Origin: Acidobacteriota bacterium
GTDB lineage: Bacteria; Acidobacteriota; Blastocatellia; RBC074
NCBI GenBank assembly: GCA_016710075.1
Contig: JADJLO010000020.1
Span: 1-64,000 of the forward strand
Length of the DNA: 64,000 nt
Reading direction: 5' to 3'
Shown here: positions 30,066-40,552 of the stretch, in pieces
Position numbering within the stretch: the first letter of the stretch is position 1
How the letters are laid out: each line of letters begins with the position of its first letter
Made by a program: the position numbers and the translations under genes
Notes under the pieces: model-generated
The model's input: only the letters and a program-made list of their open reading frames with translations
Told to the model about the DNA's origin: nothing
The model's database searches: none

Positions 30066-30429
30066 ACAATATTTTCCTTCCGGGTGATGGCAGGGCAACG
30101 GCAGACCACGTTTGGTCATCATCATGTCGGACCAGTTTCAGATTTCCGGATAAGCAGTTTTGGAGTCTGAGCAAGGTCACCAAATGGTAACCAGGATGGT
30201 AAAGAAGATGTCGCTTGCAGCAATTGGCTCACGGTTATATGATTAAAAACCGCTTCGGACAGCCTCACTGATAGCCAGTTTTGAGAATCTGGGCCAATTG
30301 AACTGACTCCCAATGAAAATGAAAAAGCTGATGTAGTGGAAAGAGTGGCTCAACCTTGGCGAATAGTTCCTTTTGATTGAGCCCTTCCCCCCACCCCCGG
30401 GAAGGATGAGAGAATTTTTGGAGGTTCAT
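30066..30429. other. Leader region of the TIGR03437 gene
   Basis: No gene recognised on either strand. The end holds CCCTTCCCCCCACCCCCGGGAAGG, which can fold back, and TTGGAGG, the ribosome binding site of the next gene. Confidence 0.4.
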
Positions 30430-33400
30430 ATGTTTTCACGCCGTGCCGGTCAGGTTCTGTCGATTGAATCCTTAAGAACGGCAATGTCCGGCAGAAAGTC
30501 ATTCCTGGCGCCGATGGTCATAATCGCCGCCACCGTATATCTGGCGGCCGGCATTTCATCAGGCAGAGCAGCGTCTTCTTATTATTCCAATCTGCATTTT
30601 TTTGATGTCAGCGCCACGGCTCCATTGACGGTATCCGCCGCGAGTTTTGAATCGACGGCAGTGGCTCCGGATTCAATTGCTTCAATTTTCGGGTCACAGC
30701 TTGCGACTCAAACACAACTTGGTGGAGACATCGATCCGAACACGCCCGGGTATCAGTTACCGACGACACTCTCCGGCACAAGCGTCGAGATCAACGGTCG
30801 CCGTGCGGGACTGATTTTTGTTTCAAGCGGACAGGTGAATTGCGTCATTCCATCGGCGACCGAGGAAGGTCTGGCCAATCTGGTAGTTCGAGCCGGGGAT
30901 GGGACCGTTTCGAATGGAACGGTGCAGATAGTCAGGGTCGCTCCGGCCGTATTCACCGCCAACTCGGACGGAAGAGGAGCCGCCGCCGCGATTGTGTTGC
31001 GCATCAAGAATGACGGCACTCAGAGCTATGAATACATTTTCAGCTACAGCCAGACGCTCCAGAGATACATCACCAATTCCATAGACATGGGGCAAGAGGG
31101 AGAACGCCTGATCCTGATACTATTCGCCTCGGGGATAAGACGAGCCACGGATCCGAATGGCGACGGGAATCTCAATGAAAACATCCGAGTCCTGATTGGA
31201 GGCATTGAAGTCGCTCCGATCTTTGCCGGCATCCAGCCCGATTATGTGGGGCTGGATCAGATAAATGTCGAGATTCCGAGAACCCTCATCGGTCGCGGGA
31301 CGGTTAATGTCGCGGTCTCAGCGACGGGTTATACCTCCTCAAACCTTTCGGATATCGAGATCAGCAGCCAGAACGGCGCGTCACCTCCGCAAGTGAGTGG
31401 ATTCGGCGGCGGCTCGGCGCTTGCAGGTCAGCAGCTTGTAATTAATGGAACCGGATTCTCGGCTCTCCCAACCGACAATCTGGTTCGGATTGCAGGATTG
31501 AACGCCGATGTCATGACCGCTTCAACCAATCAGCTTATCGTCATGGTGCCTTTTGGAGTGGCAACGGGAACGGTCAGCGTCAAAACCCTGCAAGGTGAGG
31601 GAGTAAGCTCGAATATTCTTCCTGTTAGAACCTCGATCAGCGGCATCGTTGAGAACACCAACCAACTGCCGATCGGAGGAGTTACGATAAGACTCTCGAA
31701 TTCGAACATCACGACTACGACAAATTCGAGGGGTCATTTGTTCTGGCAGACGTGCCTGCAGGATCACAATTCGTCGAAATCGACGGCGGCACGTTGCAGA
31801 CAGATCCTCCTTATCCGAAAGTGACGCTGAAAATCGTCGCGCAATCAAACCGCGACAATCAATTTTCAAGAAGCATCTCTATTCAGCAGGACACTGGTTC
31901 AGGCGGCAGCGTTGGCAGCGGAGGGCTTCAGGCTCCTCCGACGTCGGATGATCTTCAAGTGACTTATTACAATTCAGAGGTCAAGTCGCAGATAATCAAG
32001 ACGGGCGACTTCAAGCTTGAGATTGCGGACACGGCAACGGCGCTCTTCCCGACTGGAGCCACCAAAGGCCAGATCGTTCTTACTCCGGTTGAGAATTCCC
32101 GCACGCCGGTCGATCTGCCTTTCGGTTATTTCAGCTCAAGCATCGTTCAGATCACTCCGTTCAACACCAAAATCACGCCGGGAGCAAAACTCACATTTCC
32201 CAATATCGATGGATTCCCGCCGGGATCGCCTGCTGTACTTTTCAGATACGATTCGCAACAGGGCGGGTTCGTGCAGGAGCCCGCAGCGGCAGTGGTATCA
32301 CAGGACGGCACACGCATTGAAACGGCGCCGGATGCAATCAAGGTGACGAGTTTCTACTTCGCCGCTGTCTATCGCCAGACGACCACGATCACAGGTCGGG
32401 TGCTTGACAGTGACGGCAAAACACCGATCGCCGGCGCACAGGCGCGATACCGTGGACAGGATTCGACTACTGACGGCAACGGCAGCCATGTTCTGCGCTA
32501 CATTCCGGTGAAAAACGGTGAAGCCGTCTTCGCTGAAATCAGTTATGCCCGCCCCAGCGGCAGGGTCAGCCGTGTGACCACCCAGACGATCGCTTCGATT
32601 CCCGGAGGAATAACCCGGATTCCCGATGTGATTCTCCCTCCGGAGCCGGCAGTCAAACCCTTAACCGTCCTGGCGCCCTCAAAACTGGAGATCGATGAAG
32701 GGAAAGTATACGAGTTCAGATTCGTCGTCACAGGAACCACGGCCAACATCAGCGCAATTGTCAGAGTCGATGGCGCGAAGTTCGCATCGATTAAGAATAA
32801 TAGCGCCACCGCCTCAAACTCCTACATTCTGAAACTGACTCCGAACTATTTCGATGCGGGCAATTACAATCTGTTGATAACCGCCACAAACAATTCCGGC
32901 ACATCGACAAGGCAGGATATCGCGCTGACCGTGAACAACGTCAACCAGCCTCCGATCGCAAGCGATTTGAATGTTTCTTTGAATGAAGACGAATCCCTGA
33001 CTTTCGGTCTGCTCGCCGATGATGCGGACGGCGACAGTTTGAAATATACAATCACCGTCCCCCCAACCAGCGGGAATCTCACTTTCCAACCGCCACTCGT
33101 GATTTATACGCCTGAACAGAACTACAACGGTTCGGATTCCTTTAAATTCAAGGCTAATGACGGGACAGCCGACAGTAATATCGGCACGGTCAATATTACC
33201 GTCCGCCCGATCAACGATCCGCCCGTGCTGACGGTCCCCGGACCTCAAAGCGTCAGCGAGGGGGTTCAGCTCAGATTCACTGTTTCAGCGACTGATCCTG
33301 ACGCCGGTCAAACGACAACTCTGTCGGAAGCGAGCCTGCTGCCAAGAGGCGCATCTTTCAGACAGATCTCTCCAAACACTGGAGAGTTCATCTGGACGCC

Positions 33401-33548
33401 CAACTTTGCACAGGCGGGGATATACACGGTTTCATTTAGAGCGACCGACAATGGACAGATCCCGTTAAGTGACACGAAGTCGGTTCAAATTACGGTAGTC
33501 AATGTTACCGGTACGGCGGCGCCACCTCAGCAGAGCTCAATCAAATAG
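30430..33548 (+). CDS. Large secreted TIGR03437/IPT/cadherin-like repeat protein, frameshifted once
   Basis: About 1,040 residues over two frames. ATG at 30430 (TTGGAGG upstream) opens a signal sequence (FLAPMVIIAATVYLAAGI). A TIGR03437 domain follows (FESTAVAPDSIASIFGSQLA to VGLDQINVEIPRTLIG), then an IPT/TIG Ig-like domain (PPQVSGFGGGSALAGQQLVI) and a carboxypeptidase-regulatory-like domain. Near 31735 a one-base shift moves the reading into the next frame (VLADVPAGSQFVEIDGG), without which the protein ends at 31824. The remainder has another regulatory-like domain (TITGRVLDSDGKTPIAGAQA), an Ig-like stretch and tandem cadherin-like repeats (NQPPIASDLNVSLNEDESLT and INDPPVLTVPGPQSVSEGVQ). 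TIGR03437 is a hallmark of Solibacter-type Acidobacteriota. Probably a surface protein. Confidence 0.85.
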
Positions 33549-33607
33549 GATTTTAAGAATTACATCGATAAAACACAGAAGTGCCGGAAAAGACGGGATG
33601 AGTTCGA

Positions 33608-34583
33608 TCAACTCAGATGCGATGCATTGAGCAATTCCCTCTTGAATTCGAGTGCACGTTGATGCCTGTTGTGTGGGTCTTTTTCAAGAGCTCGCAGAAT
33701 CTCGGCCTCAAGCATGATATTCACTTCGGAATTCAGCTGCCTCAAAGAAGGGGGTTTGGTATTGAGCAGTTTGACGCCGAAATCCGTCACTCTCTTGGCT
33801 GAAAACGGCGGCTGGCCGCCGAGCATTTCAAAAGAGATCACGCCAAGACTGTAGATGTCCGATCTGAGATCCGCTTCCTGCCCCTGAAACTGTTCGGGGC
33901 TGAGGTAGGTCGGTTTGAGAGGCAGATGGCCCTGCCCCTGAAGAATTGCAGTCGTTCCGGGAACAAAACCTCTTCCAGTAGCTATTCTCGTGAAGCTGAA
34001 ATCCACAATTTTGATATTTGGCCGAGACTGATCGGGTCTGGGAATCAGAATGATGCTGTTCGGTTTCAGGTCACGATGGACCAGTCCCGCCTTGTGAGCC
34101 GCATCGAGGGCATCGCAGATCACCGAAACGATTGTGATCATCTGGTCGAGTTTGAATTTCCCAACGCTTTTCATCTCGGATTTCAAGGTGCTTCCCTTGA
34201 CGAACTCGCTTACGACAAAACCGCTGGCATCGGGGAGGAGTCCGAAATCGTACACTTCTGCAATCAACGGATGCTTGAAATCAATGGCGATCCGGACTTC
34301 CAGCTTGAAGCGATCCTGTGATCGGGGATCGACCATGACGCTGGCCCGGATGACCTTGACGGTGACCTCTCTGCCCAACTCAAGATCTGTAGCCTGAAAA
34401 ATCACTCCGGTACCACCCCGGCCTATCACCTTCTCAAGCTGATAGCGGGAATTAATCGTATAGGGGATGGTCTCCACAGTCGTTAATTCGATGAGACAGT
34501 CCCGACAGAACTGCAGATTCGACGGGTAGCATCGGCTGCACGAAACACATTGTCGTACTGTCTCGGTTGGATCAAATCGGCAT
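33608..34583 (-). CDS. Zinc-ribbon plus Ser/Thr protein kinase with altered catalytic motifs, frameshifted at its start
   Basis: ATG at 34583 (GGGAG upstream) opens M P then, after one missing base near 34578, RFDPTETVRQCVSCSRCYPS and FCRDC, a zinc ribbon with CxxC pairs. The kinase domain then runs from YQLEKVIGRGGTGVIFQATD to the end: VTVKVI with the ATP Lys, HRDLKPNSIIL, KIVDFSFTRI, PTYLSPEQFQGQEADLRSDI. Two catalytic positions deviate: the metal-binding Asn of HRDxKxxN is Ser, and DFG is DFS. The proton-acceptor Asp and DFx Asp are kept. No membrane span or sensor follows, so it is a short cytosolic kinase. It may be weakly active or a pseudokinase. Starting at the later ATG (34477) would drop the zinc ribbon. 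Confidence 0.75.
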
Positions 34584-34611
34584 CTTGCTCTCCCTCTATT
34601 GATAAGAGAAG

Positions 34612-34715
34612 ATTTAAAGTTTAAAGTCTATCCAAAGTTCAAAGTTGAAAGCTTTCCAATCTGCGATTTTTCACTTTAAACTTTGAGCTTTGAACTTTGA
34701 ACTTTAAACTTTGAA
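34612..34715. repeat. Inverted pair of AAAGTTT/AAACTTT heptads
   Basis: Left arm about 34612-34651, right arm about 34672-34715 (TTTAAACTTTGAGCTTTGAA and onward). It lies between the divergent kinase and isomerase genes, ending 16 bp before the latter's start. Confidence 0.8.
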
Positions 34716-34731
34716 AAGTCAGGAGACCATC

Positions 34732-35607
34732 ATGTCAAAACTTTCCAGAAGAGAATGGAGCAAGCTGGCCATCAGTTCGATTGCAGCCGCTCCTCTTTAT
34801 TCAGAGATATTCGCTGCCGGCAAACCGAATTCGAAGATAAAAGGCGTCCAGATCGGGGCGCAGAGCTACAGCTTCCGCGATCGAGGGCTTGACGAGGCGA
34901 TCAAAGGATTTGTTGAAATCGGTCTGAGCAGTTGCGAATTATTCTCAGGTCATCTCGAACCGAAGGGTCTTGACCGGGCGGGGATGAGAAACTGGCGACT
35001 GACCACGCCAATGCAGTTCTTTACACTCACCGGAGAAAAGTTCAAGGCCGCCGGGATCGATCTCTATGCATTGAATTACAGCTTCAGAGATGATTTTACC
35101 GATGAGGAGATCAAACGCGGATTTGAGATAGCCAAAGCCCTCGGCGCCAGGGCGATCACAGCCTCTACCAACGTGTCGACTGTAAAACGGATAGATCCTT
35201 TCGCCAGGCAGTACAAGATGCGCGTCGGCCTGCATAACCATTCGAACATCAAACCGAACGAATTCGCCACGCCGGATGATTTCTCCAAAGCCATGGCCGG
35301 GATGTCCGAATACATCTGCATCAATCTCGATATCGGCCATTTCACCGCGGCCAATTTCGACGCCGTCGATTTCCTGAATAAAAACCACGACAAGATCGTG
35401 GCTCTGCATATCAAGGATCGCAAACGCAATCAGGGCGCCAATGTCCCATTCGGCCAGGGGGATACCCCGATCAAACCGGTGCTCGAACTGCTGATGAAGA
35501 ACAAATGGAAGATTCCGGCCAATATCGAATACGAATACAATGGCTCAGACACCGTAACTGAAGTAAAGAGATGTTACGAATTCTGCCGAAAAGCTCTCGG
35601 CGGATGA
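34732..35607 (+). CDS. Secreted sugar phosphate isomerase/epimerase family protein
   Basis: Xylose isomerase-like TIM barrel of 291 residues. SRREWSKLAISSIAAAPLY looks like a Tat/Sec signal. Landmarks: GVQIGAQSYSFRDRGLDEAI, LYALNYSFRDDFT, VGLHNHSNIKPN, NLDIGHFTAANFDAVDF, VALHIKDRKRNQG, and NIEYEYNG, which match the metal-ligand Glu/Asp/His/Glu pattern of the superfamily. ATG at 34732 follows CAGGAGACC. Substrate unknown; members are often near sugar-degrading or DUF1080 genes, which are not seen here. A related gene is at 49275. Confidence 0.85.
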   Translation: MSKLSRREWSKLAISSIAAAPLYSEIFAAGKPNSKIKGVQIGAQSYSFRDRGLDEAIKGFVEIGLSSCELFSGHLEPKGLDRAGMRNWRLTTPMQFFTLTGEKFKAAGIDLYALNYSFRDDFTDEEIKRGFEIAKALGARAITASTNVSTVKRIDPFARQYKMRVGLHNHSNIKPNEFATPDDFSKAMAGMSEYICINLDIGHFTAANFDAVDFLNKNHDKIVALHIKDRKRNQGANVPFGQGDTPIKPVLELLMKNKWKIPANIEYEYNGSDTVTEVKRCYEFCRKALGG

Positions 35608-35611
35608 TGAA

Positions 35612-35740
35612 GTATTACGAAAAAGATTACGAAACATACGGAAAGTCATAACCGATCAATGTGCCGGATGAACCATGCATCATTCTGTCGCTGACTGGAA
35701 CTTTTCCGCTTGTTTCGTTTATTCCGTCTGTTTCGTAATC
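35612..35740. mobile_element. MITE-like element, copy C (GATTACG family)
   Basis: About 129 bp. Left end ATTACGAAAAAGATTACGAAAC, right end CCGTCTGTTTCGTAATC. The core is divergent from A, B and D; only the ends match. The 9-bp period is visible on the right (TTTCGTTTA, TTCCGTCTG, TTTCGTAAT). It overlaps the 3' end of queG, and supplies that gene's tail (DYETDGINETSGK). Confidence 0.7.
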
Positions 35741-36670
35741 TTCTTCTCCTCCTTCATTGCCGCCTTTCGCGTTGCGATGGAGGCCGGCGAGTTTAGTCCG
35801 TTTGACGGGATTTTTTCGAAAGCGGATGGAGAACTCTTCCTGAGTCATGGCGGCAAGATCATCGAGATCGGGAGCAATGAGTCCCTCGCGGGGTGCAAAT
35901 CTCTCCTCTGAAGTCTGCTTTGAAAATCTGGACCAGGGGCAGACATCCTGGCAGATGTCGCAACCGAAAACCCAGTTCTCAAGGTTGTCCGCGATGGTTT
36001 CGGGCAGTTGAGGATCGCGCAGTTCGATCGTGCCGTATGAGATGCACCTGGTGGCATCGAGCCGGTAGGGAGCAATGATGGCTTCCGTCGGGCAGGCATC
36101 GATGCAGGCCGTGCATTTGCCGCAATGGTCGGGTTCGATCAGGTCATCGTAATCGAGCTCAATTGAAACAAGCAGTTCGCCCAGAAACACCCATGAACCG
36201 TATTTCTTCGTAATCAGATTGGTATGTTTGCCGATCCAGCCCAAGCCTGCACGAACCGCCCATGCCTTGTCCATCATCGGAGCCGAATCGACACAGATCT
36301 TTCCTTCGACTCCAGGTGACTGATCGACAATCCACGCGAGAAGGGTTTTCAGCTTGTCCCGCAGAACATCGTGATAATCGTCGCCCCACGCGTAGCGGGA
36401 AATCTTGCCTGTCGATATGTCATCAATATGTTTTTCCGGACGAAAATAGTTGAGAGCCACACAGATAACAGACTTAGCCGACGGCATCAGCAGCGCCGGA
36501 TCGCTTCTCTGCCGGGGCTCTCGCGCCATGTAATCCATGCGGCCGTGAAATCCGCGTGCGATCCATTCGCGCAAGTGCCGACCTTCTTCACTCAAAGCCG
36601 CGACAGGGACTATGCCGATTTTTGTGAAGCCGAGTTCGAGCGCGTATCTTTTAATCGTCTCAGATTGCAA
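35627..36670 (-). CDS. queG: Epoxyqueuosine reductase
   Basis: Last step of queuosine synthesis: B12-dependent reduction of epoxyqueuosine in tRNA. About 348 residues. Key parts: MDYMAREPRQRSDPALLMPS, KISRYAWGDDYHDVLRDKL (conserved YAxGxDYH), CVDSAPMMDKAWAVRAGLGW, then two 4Fe-4S clusters HCGKCTACIDACPTEA and FGCDICQDVCPW. TTG at 36670 after AAAGAGGT is chosen, ten bases after truA; the earlier start at 36706 overlaps truA. The C-terminus stops after NPVKRTKLAGLHRNAK in a Glu/Asp tail read from the repeat element at 35612-35740, so it may be shorter than native. Confidence 0.88.
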   Translation of the reverse strand: MQSETIKRYALELGFTKIGIVPVAALSEEGRHLREWIARGFHGRMDYMAREPRQRSDPALLMPSAKSVICVALNYFRPEKHIDDISTGKISRYAWGDDYHDVLRDKLKTLLAWIVDQSPGVEGKICVDSAPMMDKAWAVRAGLGWIGKHTNLITKKYGSWVFLGELLVSIELDYDDLIEPDHCGKCTACIDACPTEAIIAPYRLDATRCISYGTIELRDPQLPETIADNLENWVFGCDICQDVCPWSRFSKQTSEERFAPREGLIAPDLDDLAAMTQEEFSIRFRKNPVKRTKLAGLHRNAKGGNEGGEEDYETDGINETSGKVPVSDRMMHGSSGTLIGYDFPYVS

Positions 36671-36680
36671 GCAGACCTCT

Positions 36681-37463
36681 TTAATGGCGCTCTTTCTTGT
36701 AAGCAACCTCAGCCAGAAATAATCCTGATGGCGGAGCGGTCACCCGCGCGGGGTCGAGTTTGGTCCGGCTGCCCGGGTTCTCTATGAGTTGAGCGAAATC
36801 ATTGGCTTTTACATTTCCGCGGCCGACCTCAACCAGTGAGCCGACCAGCCTTCGAACCATCTTCCACAAAAAATGAGATGCGGTGATGTTGAAAACGATC
36901 ATGTAATCTTCGACGGTCACGAGCGCCGACTTAACCTGGACAATCGTCGACAAATCTTCTCGCCGGGGATCTTTTTCGCTGAATGCCGAGAAATCGTGGC
37001 GGCCGGCAATCAATGATGCCGCATTGGACATCGCATCGGCATCGAGTCTGTCTTTGACCCACCAGACATATTTCTTGCCGAAGGCAGTCCGCCTCGTGGA
37101 GATCTGGTAACGATAGCTGCGGCCGGCGGCATCGTGGCGGGCGTGAAATCTGTCAGACGCTTCTTCCACATTCAGAATATTAATATCGGGAGGCATCCGG
37201 TCATTAATGGCGAAGAGTATCTCTTTGGGATTGGGAATGGATTTCGGCCTGCCGCCACGCGGTGAGAGTTTCAAATGAGCCACCTGCGCCAGCGCATGAA
37301 CCCCCGCGTCGGTTCGGCCGGCTCCCCCTATCTCGACATCCCTGTTGAAGAAATCCATCGCGGCATTCCGGATCTCACCGGATACGGTTCTGGCATTCGC
37401 CTGCTCCTGCCAGCCGCTGTATCGCGTCCCGTCATATTCGATTGTCAGTTTCCATGTTTTCAT
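36681..37463 (-). CDS. truA: tRNA pseudouridine synthase A
   Basis: Makes pseudouridine at positions 38-40 of the tRNA anticodon arm. 260 residues. The start MKTWKLTIEYDGTRYSGWQ is typical, GAGRTDAGVHALAQVAHLK contains the catalytic Asp in RTDAGVH, and SHFLWKMVRRLVGSLVEVG is the conserved C-terminal motif. Followed by queG after ten bases on the same strand, so the two tRNA-modification genes form an operon. Confidence 0.92.
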   Translation of the reverse strand: MKTWKLTIEYDGTRYSGWQEQANARTVSGEIRNAAMDFFNRDVEIGGAGRTDAGVHALAQVAHLKLSPRGGRPKSIPNPKEILFAINDRMPPDINILNVEEASDRFHARHDAAGRSYRYQISTRRTAFGKKYVWWVKDRLDADAMSNAASLIAGRHDFSAFSEKDPRREDLSTIVQVKSALVTVEDYMIVFNITASHFLWKMVRRLVGSLVEVGRGNVKANDFAQLIENPGSRTKLDPARVTAPPSGLFLAEVAYKKERH

Positions 37464-37469
37464 AAGAAT

Positions 37470-37516
37470 AGCTGTCGGTTGTCAATTGTCAGTTGTGAGT
37501 TGTCGGTGATTAACTG
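37470..37516. repeat. AGTTGTC heptad array
   Basis: GCTGTCGGTTGTCAATTGTC AGTTGTGAGTTGTCGGTG has a clear 7-bp period (AATTGTC, AGTTGTG, AGTTGTC). It lies between truA and the HerA gene. It is the same family as 7698 and 23566. Confidence 0.8.
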
Positions 37517-37526
37517 CCATCTGCTT

Positions 37527-39197
37527 TTACACTTCCCATTCTTCCCGATCATCGGCTTTTGGTTGCGGTTTGACGAGTACGCCTCGATTTCGTTCTCTTT
37601 CCGCGACTGCCTTTTTACTGAAATATTTCTGCCATTCCGTGGGAGCATCGATGGTTTCGCCGCCGTGACGGGTGGTTCGCTGTCTGACGGCGCACAGGAC
37701 CGGCGTATTTACAGCCACGCCGGAAACTATCACCTGCCCCTTGGTCAGTGCGGGGAGCTCATCGAGAAGTCTTCTCCCGGCGCCTTCAACCGATGAGGCG
37801 ATGGTCTGCTGATCGATCGGATTGACGATGCGCATGATGAATTGTGTCATGCATTGCGACAACACATCCTGATCGAGCTTGCCGGGACGCTGGGTGATCA
37901 GCCCAATGCCCACTCCGAACTTGCGACCTTCAGAAAGAATCTGTTTGAGGATGTTGGTTGAGACGACCTGTTGCCCTGCGGGCGCATAACGATGCGCCTC
38001 TTCCAGCAGAACAAATACCGGATATGGAAGCGACTCGTCGGCATTCTGCAAGTTTCCTCTGACTGTGCTCATGCGAGCCTTGTTCGTACGGCGGAGAAGC
38101 GCTCCGACAATCACCTGCTGCTCGTTTTCTTCTATTTCCGAGAGCTGCAGAATGGTGCACTGCCCCGGATTGAAAAGATCCTCCAGCGGGATATGCTCGC
38201 TGTCTGAAAAAATCTGGCTGTGCTCGAAACGCCGCTTCAAGCGCCATTCAAGCGCGTCGATGGTGGGTATGTTGCCGCCACCCTTTCCACTTTCATCTTC
38301 ATGGCGAAGATGAAAAACCTCATCCATCAAATCGGCGAATCCCCATGTTCCGCGATCTGCGCCTTTTCTGTTGAGAACTGCGCGATAAGCCTGGCTCAGC
38401 AGAGTGCGCATCTTCTCCGTCATCTCGGGCAGCAGATAGGAGATATCGGATTCAGTAAGGGTCGAAATGCGAACCTTGATCTTTCCAGGCTGGAAGATCC
38501 TGATCTCAGGCTTGTAGCCGGCTTCGCTGAAGACTTGATGCTGATGGATATCCTGCAGCGTGCTGTATTCGCCGTGAGGATCGACGATGAGAATTGCCGC
38601 CCGGTTGTATGGTTTGAGCAGCTCTTCGATCAGCACGCCTGCGAGGTAGCTCTTACCGGCGCCGGTGCTCGCCAGTATCGCCAGATGCGTAGAAACGACG
38701 TCCTTGACCGAAAGGACCACAGGAACTTCGTCCTTTCTGCGCGTCAGCAGTGAGCCGATGTGCGCTCCTCCCTGCTCGCCCTTCTGTCTGGGTGAAAGCA
38801 TCCGCGCAAGCATTTCATTGGAGGTCAGAAAGACCGGCTGCCCGGGGTTCGGCGGTATTCTCGGATTGACGAAATCATTCAATGTGTTGTTGAAATAACC
38901 TATCGTCTCGACTGCAATTTCGTAGATCTCCACGCCCTCTTCAGACAAACCTATGAGACTCGACACCAGCGACGGAGGAGTATTCGGGTCGGCGAGAAAG
39001 CTGTCCGGCAGATTACGGACCAGGCGGCGCTCGATGATCGTGCCGACGATATTCAAATCATTCTCGCCATCGTTGACCGAGTAATAAACGAACTCGCCGA
39101 TGCGGGCCTGATTATTATTGGTCGTGATGAAGTTGAATTCGTGCGGGTTCTCACCCGGCCCCTTGACTGTACCTATCAGCATTTCATCCATTTCCAT
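37527..39197 (-). CDS. HerA-type DNA translocase (DUF87 ATPase)
   Basis: Hexameric DNA-pumping ATPase of about 556 residues. N-terminal HAS barrel (MLIGTVKGPGENPHEFNFIT), Walker A LAILASTGAGKSYLAGVLIE, Walker B ILIVDPHGEYS with the HerA signature, and the end QCMTQFIMRIVNPIDQQTI. In archaea and many bacteria HerA works with NurA in resection, and in phage defence with partners such as SIR2; no such partner is adjacent here. Its neighbours are truA and a reductase gene, so a housekeeping DNA repair role is likely. No clear ribosome binding site at 39197; ATG at 39191 is possible. Confidence 0.88.
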   Translation of the reverse strand: MEMDEMLIGTVKGPGENPHEFNFITTNNNQARIGEFVYYSVNDGENDLNIVGTIIERRLVRNLPDSFLADPNTPPSLVSSLIGLSEEGVEIYEIAVETIGYFNNTLNDFVNPRIPPNPGQPVFLTSNEMLARMLSPRQKGEQGGAHIGSLLTRRKDEVPVVLSVKDVVSTHLAILASTGAGKSYLAGVLIEELLKPYNRAAILIVDPHGEYSTLQDIHQHQVFSEAGYKPEIRIFQPGKIKVRISTLTESDISYLLPEMTEKMRTLLSQAYRAVLNRKGADRGTWGFADLMDEVFHLRHEDESGKGGGNIPTIDALEWRLKRRFEHSQIFSDSEHIPLEDLFNPGQCTILQLSEIEENEQQVIVGALLRRTNKARMSTVRGNLQNADESLPYPVFVLLEEAHRYAPAGQQVVSTNILKQILSEGRKFGVGIGLITQRPGKLDQDVLSQCMTQFIMRIVNPIDQQTIASSVEGAGRRLLDELPALTKGQVIVSGVAVNTPVLCAVRQRTTRHGGETIDAPTEWQKYFSKKAVAERERNRGVLVKPQPKADDREEWEV

Positions 39198-39239
39198 ATC
39201 AATATCAATAGTTCCGGCTTGACAAAAAAAGAAGGCGAC

Positions 39240-40387
39240 TCAAATGATCCTGGGGAGGCTGAGCAGCAACTGACGCTTGAGACCGACGTAGCCCTGATCC
39301 CCTGCAATCAGATCACGCAATACATCACGGACGCCGCGGTGATATTTCGCCAGTTGAACCATCCTCTCTGTGAGCGGAGCGCCGGCGAAATTGCCGCGGT
39401 AAAATCTCTCCTGCAGTTCCGATGCGCGGCGCAACTCGGCACCGAACGAGGCTCTCCACATTGCCTCGTAATCGCCGATCCGATCAGAGAGCGCATCAGC
39501 CAGCAGGTCGGCCGATTTGATCGCATAATAGATTCCCTCTCCGGTGAGCGGATCGACGAATCCCGCGGCATCGCCCACCAGCGCCCACGACTTCGAAGGA
39601 TCGCTCGCTTTCAGATGATCCCAGGTGTCGACGTCAAGCGACGGGATCATCGCCGCATAAAAAGTGATCAAATCTGAATTATTCGATCTTATCTGATTGG
39701 CTGTGGCCCGATCGCAGCTTTCGATAAATCCAAGAAGCTTCTCCTTCAACCTTGCCGGAGACGTCTCCTGATAACCGCTGGCAATGCCGTACGAAATGTG
39801 ATCGGTTCGCGGAAACATCCATAAATAACCGCTGAATTCATCGAGATATTTCACGTCCACGTGAGCCGGGGTGTCCGTCGTCCGGACATTCCAGCCAAGC
39901 GCGTAGGCAAAATCACCCTGCCTGAATTTGACGCCGACTCTTCGCCTGATGACGCTGCTTGCGCCATCGGCTCCAACCAGGAAATCGACATTGAAATTGC
40001 CCTGCGAGGTTTCAAGATTCCATTTGCCGTCGGCGAACTCGGTCTTCTCGACGCGCGTGCAGAATAATTTAGCGCCCGCATCGATTGCCCGCCGCCTCAT
40101 CATCAGGCTCAGTTCCTGCGTGAGTAGACGGCGAAATCATGCCTCGGAGCGACTGTAATTTTGTTTTCCTTCGCCGAGATCAGACTGAGCGACGAGATCA
40201 TCTGTTTCGGCGTTCCGCCATCCCGCAGGAAGTCGAACTCCCGCAGCGCCTTCGATGTGACACCACCGCCACAGGGTTTCTCCCACGCTTCACGTGCGTC
40301 GAAAAGAAGGACATCGAAGCCTTTGCGGCTCAACTGATGTGCTAAATGAGAGCCGGCCGGACCGGCGCCGATGATCGCTATGCGCAT
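39240..40387 (-). CDS. Geranylgeranyl reductase-family FAD oxidoreductase, frameshifted once
   Basis: ATG at 40387 opens the FAD motif MRIAIIGAGPAGSHLAHQLS. EKPCGGGVTSKALREFDFL is the family motif after it. The first frame stops at 40109 after DFAVYSRRN; one added base gives ELSLMMRRRAIDAGAKL and continues to the end, with VGADGASSVIRRRV, WMFPRTDHISYGIASGY and LVGDAAGFVDPLTGEGIYYA (second FAD motif). Restored length is about 382 residues. Such enzymes reduce isoprenoid chains in quinones, lipids or chlorophyll-type products; the substrate here is open. Confidence 0.82.
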
Positions 40388-40399
40388 AACAAAGAGAGC

Positions 40400-40552
40400 C
40401 TAAAGTCTAAAGTTTAAAGTTTAAAGTTTAAAGATAGTAACACCCTCGGCCCCGGAACTCATATTGGCTTGCGGAGCAGGCCATTTGGGCGGAGTAGTTG
40501 CAAAAGATATAGAGCTCTTCCACTTTAAACTTTAAACCCTGAACTTAAAACT
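40400..40552. repeat. Inverted pair of AAAGTTT heptads
   Basis: Left arm 40400-40433 (TAAAGTCTAAAGTTTAAAG and onward), right arm about 40521-40552 (ACTTTAAACTTTAAACCCTG). The spacer of about 87 bp shows no gene. The right arm runs into the 3' end of the NUDIX gene, which reads its last residues (SFKFRV) from it. Confidence 0.8.

Noticed and set aside
37527..39197. HerA as part of a phage-defence system
   Set aside because: No NurA, SIR2, DUF4297 or other known partner is adjacent; neighbours are tRNA-modification and reductase genes.
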